Shown piece after piece: positions 55,866 to 64,000 of a DNA stretch of 64,000 nucleotides (the stretch's first letter is position 1; every line of letters starts with the position of its first letter). This DNA is from Winogradskya consettensis (GTDB lineage Bacteria > Actinomycetota > Actinomycetes > Mycobacteriales > Micromonosporaceae): NCBI RefSeq assembly GCF_018332715.1, contig NZ_BOQP01000017.1, positions 363,848 to 427,847 of the forward strand. Reading direction: 5' to 3'. Under the pieces are notes generated by a model. The model had not been told where the DNA came from. It was given only the letters and a program-made list of their open reading frames with translations, and did not search any database. The position numbers and the translations under genes were made by a program.

Positions 55866-56886
55866 CCGGCAGGCCCTTCACGTAGATGGACTTCTGCACG
55901 GTGGTCAGGTCGGGGACCGCGTCGATCTTCTGCTGCTCCTTGAGGAACTGCGCGGCGCTGACCAGGTTGTCGGCGAGCTTGCCGACCTTGGCCTCGGTGC
56001 CCAGCCACTCGTCGCTGGAGATGTCCGCCGGTTTGAGGAAGACACCCTGGCTGAGCTGGTTCTGCGCGTCCGCGGGGGTCAGGTTGAGCTCCTGCGCGAC
56101 GGACTTCGCGGCGGCGGCCGGGTCACTGGCGATCAGGTCCAGGGCCTGCGCCTCCACCTTGCGCCACGCGTCGACGGCCTCCGGGTGGGCCGACGCGAAC
56201 GCCGTGGAGACCACCCCGAGGTCGAGGGTCGGCTTGCCCGCGGTGGCGAGCTGCCGGCTGCTGATCAGGACCTTGCCGGTCTTCTTCAGCTCGTCGAGCG
56301 AGGGCAGCCACGAGTACGCCGCGTCGAGGTCACCGCGCGTCCAGGCGGCCAGGATGTCCTGCGGTTCGAGGTCCACGATGGTCACGTCGGACTCCGCGAC
56401 GCCGGCCTGCTTCAGCGCGGCGAGCAGGCTGTAGTGCGCGGTCGACGCGAACGGTGTGGCGACCTTCTTGCCGCGCAGCCCGGCCACATCGGTGACGCCG
56501 GAGCCGTTGCGGGCCACCAGCGCCTCGTTGTCACCGGCCACGTCGAGCACGAACGCGACCTGGTACGGGATGTTCAGCGGCGCCGAGAGCCCCCGCGCGA
56601 CCGGGCTGGATCCGATGGCGGCGATGTCCAGGCTCTTCGCCACGAACGCGGTGTTGATGCTGGCACCGGAGTCGAACTTGGTCCACTTGATCTCGTAGTC
56701 CGGCAGTGCCTTCTCCAGCAGCCCCTGGTTCTTCACGACCAGGTCACCACTCGGGAACGCCTGGTACGCGATCCGGATCGTCTTGCTGTCCGGGCTCGTG
56801 TTACCGCTCGCGGCACCGTTACCGCAGGCGGCGCTCGCCAGCAGCAGCGCAGTGGCGGCAGCGAGGACGGGCAGAAGTCTTCTCAT
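55852..56886 (-). CDS. tauA: Sulfonate/taurine ABC transporter substrate-binding lipoprotein
   Basis: This 344-residue protein has a lipobox LASAAC (Cys21). The core IRIAYQAFPSGDLVVKNQGLLEKAL, IAAIGSSPVARGL and DLEPQDILAAWTRGDLDAAYSW is the TauA/SsuA pattern. The text IGSSP is the site that binds the sulfonate group in this family. The ATG at 56886 is followed by an ordinary signal sequence. Confidence 0.9.
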   Translation of the reverse strand: MRRLLPVLAAATALLLASAACGNGAASGNTSPDSKTIRIAYQAFPSGDLVVKNQGLLEKALPDYEIKWTKFDSGASINTAFVAKSLDIAAIGSSPVARGLSAPLNIPYQVAFVLDVAGDNEALVARNGSGVTDVAGLRGKKVATPFASTAHYSLLAALKQAGVAESDVTIVDLEPQDILAAWTRGDLDAAYSWLPSLDELKKTGKVLISSRQLATAGKPTLDLGVVSTAFASAHPEAVDAWRKVEAQALDLIASDPAAAAKSVAQELNLTPADAQNQLSQGVFLKPADISSDEWLGTEAKVGKLADNLVSAAQFLKEQQKIDAVPDLTTVQKSIYVKGLPDVLG

Positions 56887-56897
56887 GGGGATTGTCC

Positions 56898-57749
56898 TTA
56901 ACTACGGCCCCGCCACGGGATCAGCCGAGTCTCGGCCGTCCGCAGCAGGGCGTCGATGAGCAGGCCGGAGAGGCCGATGGCGAACAGTCCCAGCACCACG
57001 ACGTCGGTCTGCGAGTAGCGCTGCGCGTCCCGGATGAGCCCGCCGATCCCGGGCACCCCGTTGATCGTCTCGGCGGCGACCACCGACGAGTACGCCACCC
57101 CGACGGCGAGCCGGATCCCGGTGAAGATCTCCGGCAGCGCGTTCGGCAGCACCACGTCCCGCACGATCTGCCAGCGCCCCGCCCCCAGCGCCCGCGCCGC
57201 CTCGACCAGCCCGGTCGGCGCGGAGTAGACGGCCGCGGCCGTGGCGACCGCGACGGGCGGCAGGGCGGCGATCGACAGCAGCCACAGCTTGGGCGTCTCG
57301 TCGATGCCGAACCAGATGATGAACAGGCTGAAGTACGCGAGCGGGGGTAGCGCCCGCACGAACGTGACGACCGGCTCGGCGACGACCCGGATCCAGCCGA
57401 CGGTCCCCATCACCACGCCGAGCACCAGGCCCGCGGCGACACCGATCACCGATCCGATCAGGATGCGGCGCAGGCTCACCCCGAGATGCTCGATCAGCAG
57501 ATGCCCGCTGTACCCGCGGACACCGTCGTGGGTGGTCGACGTGACGATCAGCTGGTGCCACACCGCGCCCGGGCCCGGAATGAACACCGGATTGCGGGTC
57601 ACCCGGGCGGTGATCTCCCAGAGGGCGTACAGCACGAGCAGCGCGACGACCCGCAGCAGCACCCGCCGCCTGCCACCCTTCGCCCGGGCCGTGCGAGCGC
57701 CGCCGGTGGCCGGCTCCGTGGTGGGACGCACGGGCGCGATGATGCTCAC
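56898..57749 (-). CDS. tauC: Sulfonate/taurine ABC transporter permease
   Basis: This 283-residue permease has six membrane helices and the family loop EAARALGAGRWQIVRDVVLPNALPEIFTGIR. GTG 57749 has AAGGAG 6 bases upstream; longer open frames lack a ribosome site. It is the first gene of tauCABD plus tauE. The promoter should lie in the gap shared with the ABC-F leader. Confidence 0.92.
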   Translation of the reverse strand: MSIIAPVRPTTEPATGGARTARAKGGRRRVLLRVVALLVLYALWEITARVTRNPVFIPGPGAVWHQLIVTSTTHDGVRGYSGHLLIEHLGVSLRRILIGSVIGVAAGLVLGVVMGTVGWIRVVAEPVVTFVRALPPLAYFSLFIIWFGIDETPKLWLLSIAALPPVAVATAAAVYSAPTGLVEAARALGAGRWQIVRDVVLPNALPEIFTGIRLAVGVAYSSVVAAETINGVPGIGGLIRDAQRYSQTDVVVLGLFAIGLSGLLIDALLRTAETRLIPWRGRS

Positions 57750-57972
57750 GGGACACTCCTTCTTCGACGGCAGGCCTCGATCATGGACACCTGTCGGATG
57801 CCGCCCCCATTTCCTACCCTGCCCATCGGTATTTAGGCAATCACGGAACGCCGTCCGTCCCGCTCTCTGGGCCGCACCCACGCTCCCTGGGGCTCCCGGT
57901 CGGGCTCTCGCCGGCTCTCCCGCCCGCCGAATTGAGCTGCGATCCCCGTACGCCGCGGCTATCGTCGGCCGG

Positions 57973-57996
57973 GTGAGGCACTACTACTTCCTGTGA
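57973..57996 (+). CDS. Seven-residue leader peptide (MRHYYFL) of the ABC-F gene
   Basis: GTG-AGG-CAC-TAC-TAC-TTC-CTG-TGA encodes MRHYYFL, 80 bases before the ABC-F start and directly before a transcription-terminator-like hairpin. TATCGT about 10 bases upstream is a plausible -10 box, making the leader nearly leaderless. The rich aromatic run suits a ribosome-stalling sensor: a drug-slowed ribosome on the leader would prevent terminator formation. Short upstream ORFs of this kind precede antibiotic-induced ABC-F genes in actinomycetes and Firmicutes. Confidence 0.75.
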   Translation: MRHYYFL

Positions 57997-58011
57997 CGGG
58001 ACCCGTAACGA

Positions 58012-58032
58012 CCCGCTCCCCACGTGAGCGGG
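58012..58032 (+). terminator. Attenuator hairpin between leader peptide and ABC-F gene
   Basis: CCCGCTC (58012-58018) pairs with GAGCGGG (58026-58032) around a 7-base loop. Just upstream, ACGGG (57996-58000) can pair with CCCGT (58002-58006), or its GGG can compete for the CCC of the main stem. This gives an alternative fold next to the leader stop codon. Confidence 0.65.
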
Positions 58033-58075
58033 CCGTTCATCGTGTCCTTGTTCCGGCTCCAGGAAGAGGCGAGCC

Positions 58076-59558
<1,483 letters not shown>

Positions 59559-60828
59559 GCTCATCGCCATCGACACCACCAACCCCGGAACGTACGGCGG
59601 GCCGGGACCCGAACGGGCCGGAGCCGAGTACGTCGCCGCGAAGCTCGCCGAGGTCGGACTCTCCGCGGAGTACGTGGAGTCGGGAGCACCGGGACGGGGC
59701 AACGTGATCGTCCGGCTCGCCGGGGCGGACCCGGCGCGCGGGGCGTTGCTGGTGCACGGGCACCTCGACGTCGTCGCCGCCGACCCCGCGGACTGGTCGG
59801 TGCATCCGTTCTCCGGGGAGGTCCGCGACGGGTACGTGTGGGGGCGCGGCGCCGTCGACATGAAGGGGATGCTGGCGATGATGCTCGCGGTCGCCCGGCA
59901 CTTCAAGCGCACGGACGTCGTACCTCCCCGGGATCTGGTCTTCGCGTTCCTGGCCGACGAGGAGGCCGGCGGCGTGGTGGGCGCGCAGTGGCTCGTCGAG
60001 CACCGGCGGGACCTGTTCGACGGCGTCACCGAGGCGATCAGCGAGGTCGGCGGGTTCTCGGTGGAACTGGGTGGGCGGCGGGCGTACCTCGTGGAGACCG
60101 CCGAGAAAGGGTCCATGTGGTTGCGGCTCGCCGCCCGGGGCACCGCCGGGCACGGGTCGCTGCTGCACACCGACAACCCGATCGCGAAACTGGCCGCGGC
60201 GCTGGACCGCCTCGACCGGCACCGTTTCCCGCTGATCCTGACCGACCCGGTGCGCGAATTCCTGGCCGGGTCCGGGCTCCCGTTCGACCCCGCCGACCCC
60301 GAGGCCACGGTCGCGAAACTGGGGCACCTGTCCCGGCTGATCGAGGCGACCCTCCGCGACACGGCGACCGTGACGATGGTCGACGCGGGCTACAAGTCCA
60401 ATGTGGTGCCGTCGATCGCCCGGGCCACCGTCGACGGGCGCATGCTCCCGGGGCGCGACGCCGCGTTCCGGGCCGAGCTGGCTTCGGTGCTCGGGCCCGA
60501 CATCGAGGTCGAGTGGGACAGCCTGCCCGCGGTGCAGACCAGCTTCGACGGCGACCTAGTCGCGGCCATGGCGGCGGCCATCACCGCCGAGGACCCCGGG
60601 TCGCGCCTACTGCCCTACATGCTTCCCGCGGGTACGGACGCCAAGTCCTTCGCCCGCCTCGGCATCCGCCACTTCGGGTTCGCCCCGCTGCAGCTCCCGC
60701 CGTCGCTCGACTTCACCGCACTGTTCCACGGCGTCGACGAGCGGGTGCCCGTCGACGCGCTTCGGTTCGGATCCCGGGTGCTGGACCGGTTGCTGCGTTC
60801 CTGCTGATCGTCTGTTAGCGTCGGAGCC

Positions 60829-60950
60829 GGTCATGAGTGCCAGCGCGTAGCCCCGGCTTGCTGGCCGGCAACCCTTGCGTTCGCGATGGGGTGCCCCGGG
60901 TGAGGACCAGGCCTGCGCCGATCCCGGTGCGGGCAAGCGCGGGCCCCGGG
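60829..60950 (+). promoter_or_regulatory. SAM-IV riboswitch
   Basis: The leader begins GGTCATGAGTGCCAGC, continues CCCCGGCTTGCTGGCCGGCA and GGGGTGCCCCGGGTGA, and closes with GACC (60905-60908) pairing GGTC (60829-60832). GCCAGC (60839-60844) pairs with GCTGGC (60860-60865). This is the conserved core shared by SAM-I and SAM-IV switches. The following GC-rich segment (60911-60950) corresponds to the extra SAM-IV pseudoknot region. SAM-IV occurs in actinomycetes ahead of sulfur genes and lowers expression when S-adenosylmethionine is abundant. A further hairpin, GTCGGG/CCCGAC (60953-60966), sits before the ribosome site. Confidence 0.92.
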
Positions 60951-60982
60951 GAGTCGGGACCCCGACCTCACGGAGCTTCCCT

Positions 60983-62221
60983 GTGACTCTTGCTGTGCAA
61001 CGCGACCTCGACATCGTCGGCGGGGACCTCACCACCACCCTGCCCTCCGGCGACGTGGTCGGGTTCGCCCACCTCGACTACGCGGCCTCGGCCCCCAGCA
61101 TCCGCGCGGCCGCCGACGCGGTCACTGCCATCCTTCCGTACGCCGGGAGCGTCCACCGCGGCACCGGACTCCGCGCCCAGACCTCGACGCTGGAGTACGA
61201 ACGGGCCCGCGACGTGGTCGCCGAGTTCGTCGGCGCCCGCCCCGGCGACGAGGTCATCTTCACCCGCAACACCACCGACGCCCTCAACCTGCTCGCCCGC
61301 GCCCTCCCCGACGGCACCACCACCATCGTCTTCGAGACCGAGCACCACGCCAACCTCCTGCCCTGGCCGAACCAGCTCCGCCTCCCGGTCCCCGCCACCC
61401 CCGACGACGCGGTCGAAGCCGTGCGCGCCGCCCTGCGTACGGTCGAAGGCCCCGTCCTCGTCGCCGTGACCGCCGCGAGCAACGTCACCGGCGAGATCTG
61501 GCCGGTCCGCCGCATCGCCGACGCCGCCCACGCCGCCGGCGCCCGCGTGGCGGTGGACGCCGCCCAGCTCGCCCCGCACGCCCCCATCAGCCTCACCGAC
61601 CTCGGCGCCGACTACCTCGCCTTCTCCGGCCACAAGCTCTACGCCCCCTTCGGCACCGGCGTCCTCACCGGCCGCGCCGACTGGCTCGACGCCGCACCCC
61701 CCTACCTCGCCGGCGGCGGCGCCAGCGCCTCCGTGGGCGAAACCCCCGGCGACGTCACCTGGACCACCGGCCCCGCCCGCCACGAAGCCGGCACCCCCAA
61801 CCTCATCGGCGCCGTAGCCCTCGCCGCCGCCTGCTCCGCCCTCCTCCGCACCGACCGCACCGCCCTCCACCACCGCGAACAGGAACTCCTCACCTGGCTC
61901 CGCTCCGGCCTGGGCCCCCTCCCCGGCCTCCTCGAAGTCAACACCTTCGCCCCGGACCACCCCCGCGTAGGCATCATCTCCCTCGCCCTCGCAGCCCACG
62001 ACCCCGCCGCCATAGCCAGCACCCTCTCCACCCACCACGGCATCGGCGTCCGAGCCGGCCAGTTCTGCGCCCACCCCCTCACCCGCCGCCTCACCGGCAC
62101 CACCCACACAGCAGCCTGCGGCTTCTCCGAAAGCCTCCTCCGAATCAGCTTCGGCCTAGGCACCCCCGACGACCACATCACCCGCCTGATCACAGCCCTC
62201 TCCACCCTCACCCACCCCTAA
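60983..62221 (+). CDS. Class V aminotransferase / cysteine desulfurase-like PLP enzyme
   Basis: This 412-residue enzyme of fold type I has H-L-D-Y-A-A-S-A-P at the N-terminus, RNTTDALNLLA, TEHHANLLPW and the PLP lysine in FSGHKLYAPFGTG (about 217). Family members move sulfur from cysteine or act as lyases. Control by a SAM-IV riboswitch ties this one to sulfur or methionine supply. GTG 60983 has CGGAG 7 bases upstream, directly after the riboswitch platform hairpin. The expected catalytic cysteine may lie in GQFCAHP or TAACGF near the C-terminus; I cannot assign it by eye. Confidence 0.88.
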   Translation: MTLAVQRDLDIVGGDLTTTLPSGDVVGFAHLDYAASAPSIRAAADAVTAILPYAGSVHRGTGLRAQTSTLEYERARDVVAEFVGARPGDEVIFTRNTTDALNLLARALPDGTTTIVFETEHHANLLPWPNQLRLPVPATPDDAVEAVRAALRTVEGPVLVAVTAASNVTGEIWPVRRIADAAHAAGARVAVDAAQLAPHAPISLTDLGADYLAFSGHKLYAPFGTGVLTGRADWLDAAPPYLAGGGASASVGETPGDVTWTTGPARHEAGTPNLIGAVALAAACSALLRTDRTALHHREQELLTWLRSGLGPLPGLLEVNTFAPDHPRVGIISLALAAHDPAAIASTLSTHHGIGVRAGQFCAHPLTRRLTGTTHTAACGFSESLLRISFGLGTPDDHITRLITALSTLTHP

Positions 62222-62387
62222 CCCCCTCCCCCCCATCCCCCACCCGCTGCCACCCCTTGGCCGAGCTGTATCCGCCCAGCCAAGCTCCACCTCACCCATA
62301 GGCCCTCCTCCACCAAGCCCGCCGCCTGACTGACCCACCCCGCCCACCCAGGCCCCTGGCTACCGGCCAACCCCGAGCCTCTCGGAC
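62222..62387. other. Intergenic DNA without a recognisable gene
   Basis: C-rich sequence follows the stop codon. Open frames on either strand are compositional, and I see no ribosome site or family text. Confidence 0.6.
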
Positions 62388-62512
62388 CACCTGAGCCCCT
62401 CGGCCACCTGAGCCCCTCGGGCACCTGAGCCCCTCGGGCACCTGAGCCCCTCGGCCACCTGAGCCCCTCGGGCACCTGAGCCCCTCGGGCGCTCGGGCGC
62501 TCGGGCGCTCGG
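62388..62512. repeat. Six 17-bp repeats followed by three 8-bp repeats
   Basis: CACCTGAGCCCCTCGGG (last base G or C) occurs six times without interruption at 62388-62489, followed by GCGCTCGG three times. Open reverse frames through it are repeat artefacts. No spacers, so it is not CRISPR. Confidence 0.9.
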
Positions 62513-63308
62513 GGGAGGTGAGCCACGAAGGCCAGCAAAGAAGCTCGGACGTGAACAGGCGAAGAAGCTCGAACCCAGTTCGCCTGCACGGGCGCCATTC
62601 CTGCGCAGGCTCTCCCTTCTCCACACGGATGTACTTCCCTTCGCAGGCACCCCTGCCCCCGCGCAGGCGCCCTTTCCCGCGCAGGCGCCCTTTCCCGCGC
62701 AGCAAGCAGCATAATTCGACTAACCAAACTCCATGCCGGCCAAAATATGGAAAACCAGCACCACCGCTCGGCCATCCGTAACGGCAGCGCAAAGAGTCAC
62801 CTACCAACATCAGGGCGGCCGCCTTCCACCTAACTCATTCCACAATCCAAATGAACACAACGGTAAATCGAATTCCCCAATCCACAAGAACGCCCCAATC
62901 GACATAAGCGCCCTGCACGCTTTGCCATACTCTAGGTTTCCCGCGTCCCGAGAACCGCTCCGCAAAAGCGACAGGCACCATCGCAGAAATCCGCGTCGGC
63001 CCGCCCCCGCAATTCTCCGGCATCGGTTTCTCACCTCGGCGCGCTCTGCGCCCACCCCGCCGGCACCAGGCCCCGCAAGCCGACTCCGAGTGCCGCAGCT
63101 CCCACCGCGCGAGGGTGTCGAGGCCTCGGATGCCGACTCCCCTGCTCCCGGTAGCTGCAACTTCCTACTCGGTTCACGCCGTACCGCAGGCAGCAACAGG
63201 TGCGCCACCAGTAGCGGCCGCGGGGTTGTCGGCGTTCCTCTCAAGGCTCGCCACCGCGGTTCGGGCCGCGCGGATGGAAGTACCAGAGTCAGGCTAAAGA
63301 TCTTCCGC
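62513..63308. other. Long region without a clear gene, partly AT-rich
   Basis: Two 18-bp copies of GCGCAGGCGCCCTTTCCC lie at 62661-62696. From about 62700 to 62930 the DNA is much richer in A and T than its surroundings, and codon-position bias is lost. The reverse frames 62835-63023 and 62810-63688 are open but show no family text or consistent codon bias. It may be a promoter zone, decayed DNA or the edge of an acquired segment. Confidence 0.5.
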
Positions 63309-64000
63309 CTACTCGACGCTGGAGGTCGGAGGCGTGCCGGCTGCGGCTGCGGCTGCGGCTGCGGCTGCGGCTGCGGCTGCGGCTGCGGCTGCGGCTGCGG
63401 GAGTTTTGGCGCTGGCGATGAGGCGGCAATCGATAACGCTGCAGCTGCCGCCATCACCGCTGGTCTCAGCACTGATGCTGGAGCTGACGTTCGACGTGAT
63501 GCGGGCGCCGGGTTGGGTTCTGACGGCCACTGGCTCGATGCCGACCGTGGAGAGGGCGGGGTTCGGAGCACCCGCACCGCCGCCGAGCCTGACATCGCAG
63601 AGGCAGGCGCTTGCGTAGGTGTCGGCGTCTCCCACTGCGACGACCATGGAGGATGCGGGACCTTCAACGCCCGAACAGGCGCCGGCATTCGGGGTAAGGC
63701 TGCGATTCGGACTGCGCTTGCGGTTCGGGCTGCGGCTGTGGTTCGGGCTGCGGCTGTGGTTCGGGCTGCGGCTGCGGTTCGGGCTGCGGCTGCGGCTGCG
63801 GTTCGGGCTGCGGCTGCGGTTCGGGCTGCGGCTGCGGCTTGTGGCGGTGCAGGCGCGGGTGTTGGGCGCTGCGGTGGTGGTGGTGTGACGGTGGCGAGGA
63901 TGTCGTCCCAAGGGATACCGCTGGTGGCGTGGAGGGTGGGGTTTCCTTGGGCGGCGCGTAGTTCGAGGAGGCGTTGGACGTGCAGGCGGTATTTGCCCCA
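63309..64000 (-). CDS. Unidentified repeat-rich gene running off the window, frame uncertain
   Basis: From base 64000 inward the minus strand reads WGKYRLHVQRLLELRAAQGN then PTLHATSGIPWDDILATV, which looks like a genuine helical protein end. Beyond about 63890 it enters proline codons and hexanucleotide repeats in which all three frames are open. Codon bias then favours the frame that reads NAGACSGVEGPASSMVVAV, ALSTVGIEPVAV, SGDGGSCSVIDCRL and a 20-alanine run before its stop at 63309. Joining the two needs a frameshift near the CCA run at about 63885. It could be one gene with an indel, or two genes. No function can be named. Confidence 0.4.
   Translation of the reverse strand, partial: GQIPPARPTPPRTTRRPRKPHPPRHQRYPLGRHPRHRHTTTTAAPNTRACTATSRSRSPNRSRSPNRSRSRSPNRSRSPNHSRSPNHSRSPNRKRSPNRSLTPNAGACSGVEGPASSMVVAVGDADTYASACLCDVRLGGGAGAPNPALSTVGIEPVAVRTQPGARITSNVSSSISAETSGDGGSCSVIDCRLIASAKTPAAAAAAAAAAAAAAAAAAAAGTPPTSSVE
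63338..63400. repeat. GCGGCT hexanucleotide microsatellite
   Basis: About ten uninterrupted copies of GCGGCT; in the favoured reverse frame it codes for an alanine run, in another for Pro-Gln. Confidence 0.9.
63690..63845. repeat. 18-bp tandem repeats in the same gene
   Basis: CGGTTCGGGCTGCGGCTG and close variants occur about seven times. In reverse the frames read SRSRSPNR, PQPQPEP or AAAART, so the coding frame cannot be settled by eye. Confidence 0.85.

Noticed and set aside
62388..62512. CRISPR array
   Set aside because: The 17-bp units are contiguous with no spacers, and there are no cas genes in the window. The same applies to the arrays at 31556 and 32412.
63334..63888. Plus-strand open frames of poly-alanine and LRLRFG repeats
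   Set aside because: Produced by the hexanucleotide and 18-bp repeats; the minus-strand reading at the window end is the more protein-like one.

Overview
The window is about 64 kb of very GC-rich DNA with dense gene packing, many GTG/TTG starts, 4-bp ATGA/GTGA gene overlaps, a SAM-IV riboswitch and several actinobacterial protein families (DUF2993, DUF6230/DUF6114, DUF6461, MDMPI-like proteins). This points to a chromosomal segment of a filamentous actinomycete, most likely Micromonosporaceae (Actinoplanes-like). The genus is an inference. I found no tRNA, rRNA, CRISPR array, transposase or prophage genes.

Layout. 0-10 kb: the 3' end of a molybdenum hydroxylase, a kinase-like/MDMPI-like fusion, an alpha-toroid protein, metH behind an SAH riboswitch, an MHYT membrane protein and a Tet(M)/OtrA-type GTPase. 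10-20 kb: a two-component system followed by a DUF2993 lipid-binding protein, an AglEFG-type alpha-glucoside importer without its ATPase, and a 994-residue orphan protein with a hexapeptide-repeat tail. 20-33 kb: a LysR regulator divergent from a small barrel protein, glycogen phosphorylase, a secreted DUF5666-like protein, two histidine kinases in tandem, a DUF6230/DUF6114 pair, a DUF1992 protein, an ArsR-type regulator and two short repeat arrays. 33-43 kb: a D-threonine aldolase-like enzyme and a pseudokinase-SF1 helicase with a partner gene. These two units diverge from a 54-bp AT-rich palindrome that resembles OhrR operators. A complete peptide/nickel-type ABC operon follows. 43-53 kb: small single genes, a TetR/quinone-oxidoreductase pair with two operators, a PknB-type kinase, a decayed formaldehyde dehydrogenase-like gene and a MarR/MFS pair. 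53-62 kb: a taurine/sulfonate operon (tauCABD plus a TauE-like exporter), an ABC-F gene with a leader-peptide attenuator and a one-base frameshift, an M20 peptidase, and a SAM-IV riboswitch in front of a cysteine desulfurase-like enzyme. 62-64 kb: short-repeat-rich DNA and a gene whose frame is unclear, running off the window.

How the genes fit together. Sulfur and one-carbon metabolism recurs: metH under an SAH switch, sulfonate uptake and desulfonation, and a PLP enzyme under a SAM switch. Regulation is unusually legible from sequence: two riboswitches, one peptide-leader attenuator, and clear operators for TetR-, MarR- and OmpR-type factors. The least explained unit is the pseudokinase-helicase plus its winged-helix-like partner (34295-37658), the best candidate for an undescribed system.
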